In this document: one piece after another, positions 46,039 to 58,547 of the stretch
How positions within the stretch are numbered: the stretch's first letter is position 1
Layout: each line of letters starts with the position of its first letter
NCBI GenBank assembly: GCA_024336345.1
Contig: JANFOG010000016.1
Span: 620,001 to 684,000, forward strand
Origin: Mariannaea sp. PMI_226
Taxonomy: Eukaryota > Ascomycota > Sordariomycetes > Hypocreales > Nectriaceae
DNA length: 64,000 nucleotides
Reading direction: 5' to 3'
Translations under genes and position numbers: made by a program
Notes under the pieces: model-generated
Told to the model about the DNA's origin: nothing
What the model saw: only the letters and a program-made list of their open reading frames with translations
Databases searched by the model: none

Positions 46039-49000
46039 CCTCAGTACCGAAGTTCTGGGCCTCTTCCCGGCTCGGGCTCTCCACTGAATAAGCAGTCCAC
46101 TTCGGCACCCGCATCCGCACGCGTTGCCTCCGTGTCCGTGTCCGTGTCCTCCGCCACAGTCTCGACTTCCCCGCCAACAATACTACGTTCATCTACACAT
46201 AATCTGGATGTCAGATATTGACCTAAGATGGGTAATTAGCTGCGCATCCAGTAGCTAGTGTAGGGACATTGTAGGTCTGTGAGCAGAAATGCCGAATGCA
46301 GGGTTCACTCCAAGAGCTGTTTTGAATGCGTCAAACGGCTGGCTGCCGTCCGGATTTAAACACAACGAAGCAAGTCAAGATATGTATGTCATGAGTCACT
46401 TCGCCTTGGCAACCGAGGCGCAAAGCACGAGGCTGAGCACTACGTACGTAATGAAGGCCTAATGGCCCACTGGCAGAGCCTAGGTCTCGTGCAAAGATCT
46501 CGAGTCCAAAAGCGTGCCTGCCTGGCCGTCTGTTGGCAATGCTGTTCACAGCTTGCCGCCTCGCGCCTCTTGAATTATTATCTTGCCAATTGCTTCAATC
46601 CATTCGTGCCATAATACCGTGTGGCACCTATCTCAAGTCCTCGTATAATGCCGCCTTAAAAGACCTTTCGACCAGTAGTTTCGCAAAGGCCTCCAGCGGG
46701 GGCTGCTACTGACCAGGACCTACTACATAGGTATGTAGCCTCCAGGTAGCGCCGAGAAGATCACTAACCACTGCATTGGAAAGGGAGGGGGGGGAGGGGT
46801 CGAGGCCGGCCCCCTGGTATCTAGGCACCACACCAGGCAAACCGGCTTTGCCGTCCACGTGCAGGCCCTTTGATCTTGGTCGGCCAGTGTGTTTGCATTG
46901 TCCCCGACACCAAAACCCCACCATTTGAGGTGACCAAGCTTGACACCAACATGCTGGATACCAAAAACGGTTCAATTTCGTCAACACCAGGGGATTAACC
47001 TTGAACAATGGACGGGACGAAGCTAGGTTTCACACCTAGTGCCAGAGGCTCGTGCGGTAGCGGGAGGGCCAGGAGTTCGGTGAAGCTGGACGAGCACCGA
47101 GCGCATACGCTGGTCCAAATCCGCAACATCAAATCCGCAACATGGAGCCCGACTTGATATACGACTTAGTCTCCCTGCCATATATTGGGCAGTTCACAAC
47201 GGCATCAAGCGCACTCTATCCACCTCATCGACGATGATCGGCCTCAGTGGGTCTCCTGGCATCTATTCATCGTAGGTTCGGAGCACAGTATGTACAAGCT
47301 CGGGATCCTAAATACGCACTTGGCGCCGATCTAGCTAATGGTGGATGTGCTCTTGCATCAAGCGGGACGGAGCCATTAACGGAATACAGTCGACTTTGCA
47401 GAGTCATGTAACCTTGGCCAATGTCACACTGAACCACTTCAGAAGCAGCGACATGCTGTTGTTGAAGGGGAGATAAGAGAGAGAAAAGACGAAAGATGAG
47501 CAGGCTCGATGAAACATGGGGAAACGCCAGGTCAGTAATAAATTGGGGCCGGTGTGCAAGGTGTAAAGGTGTGCACTAAAAGGGGAAATCTTGGCTGCAT
47601 CTACGGTCAAGCACGACATGCACCGCGACTCATCTGAGGCGTTGGGTTGCCGGTAGCTGGGCATGCAGCGCACTGAATTCAGACTCAGTACAGATTACGA
47701 GGCACAAATGATAGGGGATTGTGTATGGGAGGGGACTGACCCGGTTGGCTCGCCGTCTCCGTTCCGCCATCCCCCTTCACAGTAAGCGAATGATACGTTG
47801 AAGCAGCACTCGCAGATGCGAACGTGACATGCAACCAAGTAGAGCTGATGTTTCTATTTCACTTCTGTGCAGCTCATTGCGCAAAGCAGATTAGTATTGC
47901 AAGGGACGGAACCCGGGAACTAGCGGCCGGCCCAAAGAGCAGTCAGAGCTGAAAAAGAAAACAAAACTCTAAAAAAAATTACAGGTCGAAAATAAATAAG
48001 TCTCTATTCCAATAGCCCACACCAAAAAAAAAATCGAGGCTTCATTGTGAACACCAAGCTTGTGTGTTCAGTTACCAGGGCGTGAAACAAGCGTAACTGT
48101 GTGCAGTGGAAAGGGAGAGCGGCTTATAAATCTGCAATAGTAGCGGCTGTACAGAATGAAATGAATTGACCTTAAGGAAGTACTTTCGAAGTTCGAAAAT
48201 CTCAGACATTCTCTCCAAGGTGGGGGCTGCTGGTCTTTGATGGTTGGAGGATTGGGGGGATCAATTAGCGGCAGTCCGTGGGCAACCCTTCATTACTAAG
48301 GTACCAAGCTACCTTACCTGACTGTGCAACTGACACGGGAACGCAGGGCGAATACGAGGATGGAAAAAGCATACAATGATCCAGGACATGTTAAATCATT
48401 GTCCCAATATGATCCGTCACGTTGTACTGCGTAATACACACGTAGGTGATGGCCACTTACCAACACCACCTATTTCATTGTGACAAGAAGCCTCCCTGCA
48501 TGAGTCGAAACGACTGGAGATCCATCAAGTAGCTGGCTAGTAGTCGTGCTTAGGCTTCTTACTGGGGGAGTGAACTTCATCCACTGACTGTACCTCTCAA
48601 GGGCTGTACATAGTACTCTATCTACCCTATTATCCGTATATTCCTAGTACTTTAGCTAATGGTACCCATTGACACCTCCACTGGGAAATGAAGACGGGCT
48701 CGTTGTTGCGTGGGCCAACTTTATCTGTTGCAGCTCTGCATTAATAATCAATCACAGAGGAACTGATTTTCCCAGAGAGGATACATGCGCGCTGGTAATC
48801 CATAATAAATACATGGTCAAGCAGATTTCGCTCCAACTTGATGAGCAGGTAGACTGAGTTGACCCTTATTACAGGGTAGTCCACCGGAGACGCCACGACG
48901 AACAATGAATCCAACTGTGGCGTGTACTGTGGGTGACCCAAAGGGGGGGTCCATCCACCTGTCTGGATGAACCAGGCTTCGGCAGATGATGAATCACATT

Positions 49001-49669
49001 TCACAGTTCAGAAAGCGAGTTCGAAGACATTCAGAACCTCTTTGTAGGTTTCATTGTTTGTTTTCCACGCGAACATTAAAAAGCAATTCACCTTTAAGCC
49101 ACGTGTAGTTGACAAACATGACTCTCCCCACTATTTGCACTCCAGGATGACTGCTACCGCCGCCGCTATTGCGACTAGATGCTTAGGCAGTCTTACAGAC
49201 GGTTTTGTTTTTTCGGCTTGGAATAGTTTATCCCGAGTACAGGAATTAAGAAGCACTTGACCTATCAGTTTGAGGAAGCTGGACTAAAAGAAAGGAAGAA
49301 AAACAACAGCCACAACAGAAACCCCTTTTACTGAACTAGCTGTTCAAGCCTTCTTCAGCTGGACAAGAGACTGAAGCTAAGCCAAGACCTGACGCCTCTG
49401 GCAAGAAAAAGCGCGAGGCTAGATTTGGAGAGGACTTGACGAGCAGCCGGCCATGTTTAGAGCGGGACCGTCCCCGTAATAAATGAAGTGCGCTGCCCAT
49501 TTATTTAGTTTCGCAGGGTCGTCCCAGACCAGACCCGGAGCGCGGCCGCTGAGCGCGGCTCGACTTCCAGCCAACGCAACTTATTAACTCATTGGGCACT
49601 CTAGGAAACGACTTTGCCCCTGGCATAAGCTCTATCCACCTCCCGACGCATCAATTCCACGTGGCGAGG

Positions 49670-49900
49670 ATGGACCCAGAGAGCGAGAAAGGGCTGGAAG
49701 GCCAGACTCACCGGGACCGGTATTCCTTTCTTTTGGTTCTTTCATTCTTGCTTTTTTTATTTGCTTTAATTTTCGCACCCTCCGTTGTATTTGCTTTTGT
49801 TTGGCGTGGAAAACCACATCTGTGGGTGCTGCACGTAATAGCGTATGTTGTGTCATGGATTGGTGGTTTTACGAAGAAGAAAAAAACAGATGGCCTCTAA
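49670..49900 (+). CDS. Weak candidate small membrane protein
   Basis: A 76-aa frame from ATG 49670: an acidic N terminus (MDPESEKGLEGQ), then two hydrophobic runs (FLLVLSFLLFLFALIFAPSV; VLHVIAYVVSWIGG) and a KKKK end. The hydrophobic stretch derives from T-rich DNA, so it may be chance. No family recognised. Confidence 0.15.
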   Translation: MDPESEKGLEGQTHRDRYSFLLVLSFLLFLFALIFAPSVVFAFVWRGKPHLWVLHVIAYVVSWIGGFTKKKKTDGL

Positions 49901-52900
49901 CTTGCCAGAGATCAAATCTCTCCACCACGCCACCACCATGACAGCGACTCCCTGTTGGTGGATGGACACAGGCCTAGGCGAGTGTGGCTTGCTTTGTGTG
50001 CCGGCATGTGCATCCTGCCTCCGTCGTATGGGACATGGTGCCGGAGTGAAGAGGGAGGGGTCTGAGAGCGGAGGTGGAACAAATCGCTAGTTTCTATCGG
50101 AGTATAACGTCGTGTAAAAAATTTCCTACCTGATAGCTTGGGGGAAAAGAGTCTTTACTATCTACTAATGGTATGTACCAAGAAATTATGGGAGGGTTGC
50201 TTTCATAAATAGTTAGATATGAACTATGGACGAGGTAGGCAGGAATTTGGAGGTGGTGCAATCTCAATTCAGCCTGGGCTGTTTGCCCCCTGTTGGCTTT
50301 TTGTCTGGGGGCTTGTATCAATCTACAACCCACGGAGTCGACGCACTGATGTTGGCCCTCACCTCACGTCCCCTTTCTACAGTACTACTTACACTACTTC
50401 GTAGCGGATGACGAAGTACAAAGTACAATGGCTTTGAAAGAGAAACGGGGGCCACTTCCATTCTCCCAGTTACTGTGTTAGTGGCGCGGGACATGGTGGT
50501 GCCTGTTTCACTGGTCCCCTGTGGCTAAAGACTTTGTCTCTGCAGCTGATCCATGAGCCAAGAGTCTGGCTTCAATTCGGTATTGGATGCATGTTTCTTT
50601 TCTGGCTCTGGACGAAAGGGAACGGAGATCTCCTTGCGTACACCCGCGAAGCAAAAGGGAAGACCCAATAGGAAATAATACATGTGCCATCAAAAACGAG
50701 AACATAAAACAAAACAAGTTAGGAAAAAGCAAATCCATCTTCCAAAGAAGCCAACCCCGCCATTTCCATCTCAATAACATTGCTTTTTATTTTCCTGGGG
50801 TGGTAGTTGCTGGATCGAAATCATCTGTCAGATTTGCCCGTCACGCATCGGCAGCCATCCCCCCTGAACCCGGCTCTCAGCCTAAGGGCCATCCCCCATC
50901 CCCATGATCTTCGTCTTTTTGGGTGAGAGGAAATTGGGGGCGGGGGCTTTTTGGCTATCCACCCCCCTGCGTGCAAGAGCAGGAGGGAAAAAAAAAAAGT
51001 GCTTGGCGGCTGTCCACAGCATCGGTCCCAGAGTCACCATTGGTTCAAGCACACAGCTTTCCCAAGCGTTGCGTGGCTTGGCTATGACTGCGTATGGCTG
51101 GCCTTGGGAGAAGGACCTGGCCTCAGTAGTGGGCGGAACTGACTGCTCTGCTGGTGGATCCCAATAGTCTTCCCATCTGGGCCCCTTTGCCTTCGCAATC
51201 TCGCCCTGGGATCCTTGCTGCGAGAGAAGCCCGGGGCCAGTTTTCTTTTCATACTTGTTGAGCCTGGACTCACAAACGGACCCAGGTGATCGATTCCAAA
51301 TGGCAACGGGTTCTCCTCCTCGTAAGCTCCGAGGCGATTGAAAAGCTCCGATGACCGATGATGCTATCCCGTCCTACTCTGTGCAGCACGCCCGTCCACA
51401 CGTACCAATTGAAATCTGTACACAGTCTCCGTACTAATTAGTACGGGCAATGCTACTGGCAGGCCTAACCCCCCCTCCATGGCTGGCTCTGACAAAAAAG
51501 CAGAGCCGGTCCCGAACAAAGCATCCGTCCACTCATTGTTGAGGATCTCAACCCTTTCGGTTCCCTGTCCGCCGGACTGGGATATCGATCGGGGCCAATT
51601 CATTCACAAGTCTGCTGACGCCTCGATGATGGTAGATCATTACAATCGAAACAAAGTATAATCAAAATACGATATAATTAAATAAAATGTACCAATAAAT
51701 ATGAAACGTCTTTTTAGCCTGTTCGCCGACCGTTGAATGAACTTTTGTGCTGCGTCGTTGCTTTTTGTCGAATGCCTTGCTTCGTTTTGTCTTGCCCTGC
51801 TTTAACTAACCTGTTCGCTTGACTCGGAGCCGCCTGCAGGTAGTGGCTTTCCACGCAGTTGGCAGGCAAACTAGAGATCCGTGGCGAGTCCAGTACGGAG
51901 CACGCTTGTTCTTTTCTTCTTTTCTTTTCTTTTTTTAATAGCTTGTCACTGGCTTGTGTCACTCGATTCCCTCATCACATCTACGTCAAGCTGTAACCTT
52001 CCCCTGACCTATATTGAATTCGTAACTATTCTGGGCTGGGTATACGTTGACGATACGTAGCCAAGGGAAGGCCAGAGACAGGACAGGCCAAGGGTCCTTT
52101 GCCCCCAAGGTCTCGTTCCGAATGGCTCGCAAGAGCCTTTTGTGCCTGGCTTGCTCGGGGCTCAAACTCAGGCTCAGCGGACCCCTCCCCCTCACCCTCC
52201 CCCTCCACCATCCCACCCTGCATCTCGACCACCCTCTTCTGAATGCACTACTGTAGCGTAATGTATCCATAATTCGTTTTCGCCTTTGGGGTTCTTCCTT
52301 TTTTATTTTGTTTTATTTTTCTTTCTCTTCTCTCTTTCTTCCCTTTCTGGGCCGGGCCAAAAAAGGTCAATGGCGATGCTACGGATGGGCACGGCAGTCC
52401 CTCTTCCCCCCCTCTTTATCCTCCTCTCATCTCACGCATGACAGACAATTTTGCAAAGTACTAATCTTATGTGATGTGCACGTTCCATAGTATATTTGAA
52501 GCACCGTATACTCCTTGGCTCGGGCTCAGACGGAGGTGACTATCGTAGTCTCGTTGGTGGAGGTGGCATTGATATCATTACCATAGTGCCCGTCAGATGG
52601 CCCGGACGGCTGTCAATGCGTGCATAGGAACAGCCTAACATCAGGCGCCTCTTAGCCTCGCGCCCTGAGTAGGAAGCATGAGAGGGGAAATGCCCGTGTC
52701 AAAGCGCTACCTCTAAGCAGGGGCATGCAGGCTGGGCTCTCCTAGTATGCGCAGGCAGTTGGTGGGTGATCCTGGCGCTGTCAGTACTGTGTACGTACTC
52801 CAGTTACAGTTACGGGAATGATGGATTGGCTTCCGGATCTTGGGTCAACCCATGTAACACCAGCACCGGCACCAGCAGCACGAGGAGCACGAGGCAGTGA

Positions 52901-53342
52901 GCCAACCACTTTTGTACGTAGTGCTTTGTGCTTTAGCCGTGGTATTTGGAACAGTCTGTCTGCACGTTGCTCGCCGGTGCCCCGGTAGATCCGTAGCGTC
53001 CACAACACATCAAAGCGCACGATGCCCTCGTCCGGACTCCACACAGCTAAGTATGGAGCCATCACCAGTATGGAGTACACTACGCATTCCCCATCTACAC
53101 ACACACCCCTTCACAAGCCAGGTACGGCGATGGAGTCGGCATATCAAGACCCGTCCGGGAACACAGCAATGGAAGGGACAAGAGCAGTAGACGGGAAGGA
53201 TGAGCTGGACTGGACCGAGCTGTGAATTGGTACTCGTTGAGCGCCTTAAAGTCGCCGCAGCCCGCCTTGCACATTTCCTCTTAAAAGGAGGGGAGCTTCG
53301 TCCACTACCTTGCTCTTAAGCCGTTCCCCCCGTCTTCTCAGC

Positions 53343-56342
53343 ATGACTGTAGCACACCGTCCTGGCTTGACTGTGGACACAGAGAGAGACAAGGAATACT
53401 CCTTCATCGAAGCCCTCTCTCTTGGACCCCAAGAGTCCCTGTCATTGGTATCCAGGGAAGCCCTTGGCCTGCACTCTGGCCCCAACAGCCCAACCTTACC
53501 TTCCACTCCCGTCAACCACATCGCTCACATCACTTCCCCCAAAGCCTACCAGGCATCTCCTCCCATTAGCCATCACAGCAACCAGAGGATACCTCCTTCG
53601 CGAGCCCTAACTACAAAGAAAAGCGCCGTCATGTCTACCAAGGCGCAGTCCGCGTGCCTCGAGCTATGTCGCAAGACCACCTCGGTGGGCGATCGTGCTT
53701 CCATCCGCATGCTTGAGTATCTGAGCACAGTCACCAAGCAGCCGCATGGCCTCGACGTGCTTGCCCACGATTTCCTCGACACATGTGAGATCCTTTTCTC
53801 TATCGAAGCTGGACTCGCGGAATGTATCCGCACGAGCCAGGCGTTCCCCTCCGACGTCATTTCAGAGCTTAGCAAGAAGTTCCGCGTTACCCAGGCCGAC
53901 TTCTCGCTCCTCGAGCAGATGCTTAGCAGATACCTCGAGAATGAGCGCAAAGGCACCATGGGTCGCATGCGCCGCGGCTGGGGCAAGCTCTTTGGCGGCG
54001 ACGATATCGAGAAGATGATTGCCGCTCTGGGGAAGACCCGAGAGAGTTTGCGCATGAGCGCTCTCATGTTCCAATGGTCTCTTGGTAACGAAAAAGTGGA
54101 AAGAGAAATGGGTATTGGCTACACTGGTCTGGCCGCTGCTCTCGATCGTATGGATCACCGGGCTGGAGTGAGTCGAGCCAAGATTTCCGATCAAGCTTCG
54201 CAATACCGACCTTCTTCTTCTTCCCAACATCGCGGTTTTGACAACGGACCCTCATCTCCAGTCAATCAGCAACCCCCACTACCTCCTCTGCCTTGGACTG
54301 AGCGTTCCTCTTCCATGCACCAAGAGCCTGCCCCCGTGGCTCCAGACACCCGACACTATAGTAACCACACAGCTCACACAGCTAGCTCAACTAGCTCACA
54401 CGAGCGCTATCTCTCTGGTACCACCGGTGCCTTTGATCGCTTGAGCGCATTCGATGAGACTGTTGAGACTCGATCGCAGAATCCATCCCACTCAGGCGCT
54501 TCAGAGCCTGAGCCACCTCTCGAAGAGCAGCTTGCTGGAATTGACCTCAACTCTAACAAGGCCGTCCGTATCAAGGCTGATCCTCTGGGAATGCCCCGCT
54601 GGAACCCTCGTGGCTCCGGTGGGAGCGACGCCGCGAACCTGAAGAGCGCTCTGATCTCAGGTGTTCGTGCCAAAAACCACAAGCTTATTGAGCAGCTTCT
54701 TGACCGCGGCGTATCTCCCAATACCGGCGGCGAGCACCTTGTGCTTCGAGAGGCTGCTATGCACGGCGACGCTGAGACTGTCCGTCTTCTACTCCTCTTC
54801 GGTGCCGACCCCAATGTTGCAGATCGGGATGGAGTGACGCCACTGCTGGCTGCCGTTGACCGTGGTTCCCTTTCTTGTGCTGTGCATCTGCTCAAGTACG
54901 GTGCTGATCCCGACTTGTCCGTGGGTCATGACCACGAATCTCCCCTCGCCGAGGCTGCCATCGCCAACAAGACGAGCTTTGTTCACCTGTTGCTGATCTA
55001 TGGCGGCGACCCCGATCAACTTGCCTCCCACGGTGACACGCTCATCATTGCCGCCACTAACAAGAAGACACCTAAGAAGCTCGTTGATCTCCTCCTCGAC
55101 TACGGCTCCTCCCCCGATCTCAAGAGCCGCGAAGGCAAAACTGCTTTGTTTGAGGCCATCTCCAATGGCCGCGTGGATATTGTCCAGAGTCTTCTTGACC
55201 ACGGCGCCAACCCCAACTTGCCTGGTCCCAAGCACATGCTGTGGCCAGCCACCTACCAGACTCCCTGTTTGCAGGCCATTTTGAAAGCCGGCGCCGACCC
55301 CAAGAAGGCACCCGGTATTCTGGAGCTTGCTACCAGTGTCAACAACATTGAGTCGGTGCGCGTGCTGATCAAGGCTGGTGTCGATATCAACGCTAAGAAG
55401 GATGGCGTTTACACTCCTCTTTGCACGTCCATTCGTGACGACCGCCCAGACATCTTCCATCTCTTGCTCAGTAGTGGCGCTGATCCCAACTGTCCCGCCA
55501 GCGAGTACCCAGCCTTTAAGTGTATCACTCATAACCGCCTTCACTTCCTCCCCCCACTTGTTGCCGCTGGTGCCAATCTGAACTCGCCCAAGGGAATTGT
55601 CGAGACTGCCGTCGCCGTCAACAACCTCCAGGCCCTCAACTGGCTCCTCGACCAGGGCATGAACCCCAATGAGAAGAACCCCAAGGGTCACTCTCCTCTC
55701 ACAACTGCCATTCGCGAGAATCGTGCCGAGATGGTTGATCTGCTCCTTGCCCGGGGGGCTGATCCCCATATTCGTGGCCAGGACTGGCCTGTTTGCATGG
55801 CCGTGCGCAACCCTCCCATTCTCAAGAAGATCCTGTCCGTCCTTGCAGAGCCTCGCGCGTTCAAGGGAGTCATGGAGATGGCTGTCGTTGCCGGCCAGCT
55901 CGAGTCTGTTAAGCTTCTTATCAGCGCTGGTGTGTCTGTCGAGGACAAGAATGGAGGCGTATTCTCCCCTCTTACCTCGGCCATTCGTGAGGACCGTCGC
56001 GAGATTGTTAAATACCTTGTTATCGAAGGCGGTGCCGACGTTAATGCACCCGGCGAGCATCTCCCTGTCGTCAAGGCTCTCCGAAGACACCGTGATGACA
56101 CCGAGCTTCTCGAGTTCCTCATTGAGCACGGAGCGGACCCCAACAAGCTGTACCGTGGATGGAACGGCATCATGCAGGTCGTTGAGAATGGAGATGAAGC
56201 AGTCCTCCGCCTTCTCGCCGAGAAGTCTGGTTTCGACCTTGAGGTCCGCGATGAGCTTGGCCGTACGGTTACTGAGATTGCTGCTTCCCGAGGTTGGGAT
56301 GAGGCCGTCGAGATTCTCTTCGAGGGCCGCCAAAAGAAATAA
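53343..56342 (+). CDS. Large ankyrin-repeat protein with helical N-domain
   Basis: Intronless frame, 999 aa from ATG 53343 or 903 aa from ATG 53631 (MSTKAQSACLELCRK). The second start gives a folded N terminus at once, and the extra 96 residues are Ser/Pro-rich and may be leader. Residues about 97-260 form a helical domain (LDVLAHDFLDTCEILFSIEA; FSLLEQMLSRYLENERKG; GWGKLFGGDDIEKMI) that resembles N-terminal signalling domains of fungal STAND-type proteins. A disordered linker follows (about 270-420), then ankyrin repeats to the end (AAMHGDAETVRLLLLFGADPN and others). The distal repeats are arranged in three longer units of about 93 residues. Cytosolic; likely a protein-binding scaffold. No NACHT is present. 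The long open frame on the opposite strand is a shadow. Confidence 0.88.
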   Translation: MTVAHRPGLTVDTERDKEYSFIEALSLGPQESLSLVSREALGLHSGPNSPTLPSTPVNHIAHITSPKAYQASPPISHHSNQRIPPSRALTTKKSAVMSTKAQSACLELCRKTTSVGDRASIRMLEYLSTVTKQPHGLDVLAHDFLDTCEILFSIEAGLAECIRTSQAFPSDVISELSKKFRVTQADFSLLEQMLSRYLENERKGTMGRMRRGWGKLFGGDDIEKMIAALGKTRESLRMSALMFQWSLGNEKVEREMGIGYTGLAAALDRMDHRAGVSRAKISDQASQYRPSSSSQHRGFDNGPSSPVNQQPPLPPLPWTERSSSMHQEPAPVAPDTRHYSNHTAHTASSTSSHERYLSGTTGAFDRLSAFDETVETRSQNPSHSGASEPEPPLEEQLAGIDLNSNKAVRIKADPLGMPRWNPRGSGGSDAANLKSALISGVRAKNHKLIEQLLDRGVSPNTGGEHLVLREAAMHGDAETVRLLLLFGADPNVADRDGVTPLLAAVDRGSLSCAVHLLKYGADPDLSVGHDHESPLAEAAIANKTSFVHLLLIYGGDPDQLASHGDTLIIAATNKKTPKKLVDLLLDYGSSPDLKSREGKTALFEAISNGRVDIVQSLLDHGANPNLPGPKHMLWPATYQTPCLQAILKAGADPKKAPGILELATSVNNIESVRVLIKAGVDINAKKDGVYTPLCTSIRDDRPDIFHLLLSSGADPNCPASEYPAFKCITHNRLHFLPPLVAAGANLNSPKGIVETAVAVNNLQALNWLLDQGMNPNEKNPKGHSPLTTAIRENRAEMVDLLLARGADPHIRGQDWPVCMAVRNPPILKKILSVLAEPRAFKGVMEMAVVAGQLESVKLLISAGVSVEDKNGGVFSPLTSAIREDRREIVKYLVIEGGADVNAPGEHLPVVKALRRHRDDTELLEFLIEHGADPNKLYRGWNGIMQVVENGDEAVLRLLAEKSGFDLEVRDELGRTVTEIAASRGWDEAVEILFEGRQKK

Positions 56343-56872
56343 ACGCAACTAGAACGAGTCGAGTTGTTGTTCTTTTTCCCTCCTTGACTGTACAATGATT
56401 GATTACAGATTTGTGTGCTCGGGATTTTATATATGGCAATGACCTACGGGACCATTTGGAGTAGGGCAGGTTTTGGGGATTCAAATATTTTTTTTGGGAG
56501 TTGACGGTTGAGATGGGTCAGATAATTATGTTTTCTCTTTGCTTTTTCTTGGTTTTGGTACCATCTAATTCCAGAGAAGATGGAATTCTGTAACTCTTTC
56601 TTGCATCTAGACGATGTCGATTTTCTATGTTAAATACCACTGTTGTTGTTTTGGTTAATCTTGTTTTCCCTTCCGCTAAACTGTGAATGGGTCTTGTCTA
56701 AGATGAGCTGAGAAAATATTATGTGTAGGCAAGGAGTTCATGATGGAATGTCTTTATAAGCTGGCTAAGATATGTACCACTAACAAGTGGGTTTTCCCTT
56801 ACATCATTAGTTATCATTAATATTCTTTTTGTTTATCTTCTCGTCTTCTCATTTTTTTTTTTTTTTTGCTCT
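56343..56872. other. Convergent 3' region
   Basis: Lies between the ends of the ankyrin (+) and ALDH (-) genes. AT-rich with T-runs (56486-56495, 56852-56867), consistent with two 3' untranslated regions. No gene. Confidence 0.45.
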
Positions 56873-58547
56873 TCATAGCTTGGTACCCATGTTCACGTGA
56901 ACCGCCTTGATCTGTGAGTAGGCCTCGAGACCTGCCTCGCCCAGCTCGCGACCGATACCGCTTTGCTTGACGCCTCCGAACGGCACACGAGGATCGCAGT
57001 CCTGGCTGCTGTTGATCCAAACCATACCAGCCTCAATCTCTGCAGCAACCCGGTGAGCTCGCTCGAGGTTGGTGGTGAAGGCAGCGGCGCCGAGGCCGTA
57101 TGTGCTGTCGTTGGCTAGCGCGATCGCCTCCTCCTCGGTCTTGAACTTGTGAATAGCCACGACCGGGCCGAAGATCTCCTCACGCCAGATACGCATGGAG
57201 GGGTTCACGTCGGTGAAGACTGTGGGAGCAATAAAGAAGCCCTTGCCCTTGTCGCCAACCTGGACAGGTGCACCGCCAGAGGCGAGAGTGGCACCCTCCT
57301 TCTTGCCAATTTCAACATACTCGAGAATGCGCTCGTACTGGACTTTGGACACCTGAGGGCCCTGGTAGGCATCCTTGTCCCACTGGTTTCCAACCTTGCT
57401 CACGGTCTTGACGGTGCTGAGAAACTCGGCAAGGAACTTGTCGTATATGCCCTCCTGGACGAGAATTCGAGAGGTGGCAGTGCAGATCTGGCCCTGGTTG
57501 GACATGATACCCAAGTGCGACCACTTGGCAGCCTGCTCGAGCTCGGCATCGTCGAAAACGATGAGAGGCGACTTACCGCCAGTCTCGAGGGTAATGTTCT
57601 TCAGGGTCTTGGCGGCAATACCCATAATGCTGGTAGCAGTGGCAGTAGAGCCAGTAAACGCAATCTTATCAACGAGAGGGTGCTGGACCAGAGCAGCACC
57701 AGTGTCTCGTCCCAGGCCGTTGACGATGTTGACGACTCCGGGAGGAAAGCCGGCCTCCTTGATGAGCTCAGCAAAGACCAGGATGCTGAGAGGAGTCTGC
57801 TCGGCAGCCTTGAGCACAACGGTGTTACCGCAGGCCAGGGCGGGGCCAAGCTTCCAGGTGGCCATGGATAGAGGGTAGTTCCAGGGGATGATCTGAGCGA
57901 CAACGCCAATGGGCTGGCGGAGTGTGTAGGCAAACTTCTCGGGTGTGGTGCTGATGGTCTGGCCAAAAGTCTTGTCGGCCCAGCCGGCGTAGTAGCGGAT
58001 GACGCCCACAGCCTCAACCAAGTCGTTCTGGAGAGCCTCAAGATAAGTCTTGCCTATATATTTCGTTAAATTTGTGATTCTTTTCTTTTTTTCTTCTTTT
58101 TTTTCCTTCTTTTTTTTTTTGGGAGGAACAAATGACCTCAAGCCACTAGTTACTCACCATTATCCCAAGCGTCAATAGCCGCGAGCAGTTCGCGCTTCTC
58201 TTCCATCAAATCGGCAAGCTTAGCCATCAGCTGGCCACGATCGGAAGCAGGTAGTTTCTTCCATGAAGGACGTCTTAGAGCAGCGTATGCGGCCTTGACG
58301 GCCTTGTCAACGTCCCTGGCATCGGCAGCCTGGACGCTGGCAATAACTTCTTCGGTACTTTAATTGATGTCAGCGATGCGAACGAGTCTTGAATGAGGGG
58401 GCGCGCGGAAGTCACTGACGCGGGGTCGACGGATGTGATTGTCTGTCCACTTGAGGACTCGACAAACTCGTTGTTAATGAAGAGGCCGGTGGGCTGGGTG
58501 TACTTGAGACCGTTGGGAATGGTCAATTCAACTGCTGCAGGCGCCAT
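56873..58547 (-). CDS. NAD(P)+-dependent aldehyde dehydrogenase
   Basis: Three exons: 58547-58420, 58357-58158 and 58053-56873; 502 aa. Joins read VDPA-TEEVIASVQ and AWDN-GKTYLE. It has all core ALDH marks: IIPWNYPLSMATWKLGPAL, the NAD loop FTGSTATATSIM, LETGGKSP with general base Glu266, and NQGQIC with nucleophile Cys300, then EEIFGPVV and VPFGGVKQSGIGRE. The length is usual for tetrameric class 1/2 enzymes. It oxidises aldehydes to acids, in ethanol/acetate or detoxification routes; lack of a clear targeting peptide suggests cytosol. In the NAD loop, Ala replaces the more usual Gly (STATAT rather than STATG), a mild oddity. The second intron is long (104 bp) with long T-runs on the plus strand, hence A-rich in the transcript. 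Confidence 0.95.

Larger units (their letters stand above)
43451..53342. other. 10 kb gene-poor region
   Basis: I find no gene with family support. Only weak candidates occur (45703-46038 minus and 49670-49900 plus, listed). There are many polypurine/polypyrimidine runs (47985-48030, 50990, 51900-51940, 52300-52340), a (TCCGTG)n run near 46129-46149, and GC-mixed unique sequence from about 49.4 kb on. Part of the last kilobase is likely the promoter and leader of the ankyrin gene. Confidence 0.35.

Noticed and set aside
54789..56348. 519-codon open frame opposite the ankyrin gene
   Set aside because: Shadow of the codon bias and repeats on the coding strand; no family-like motif and no independent start context.
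57149..57871. 240-codon plus-strand frame over the ALDH gene
   Set aside because: Antisense shadow of the ALDH exon, which carries all catalytic motifs.
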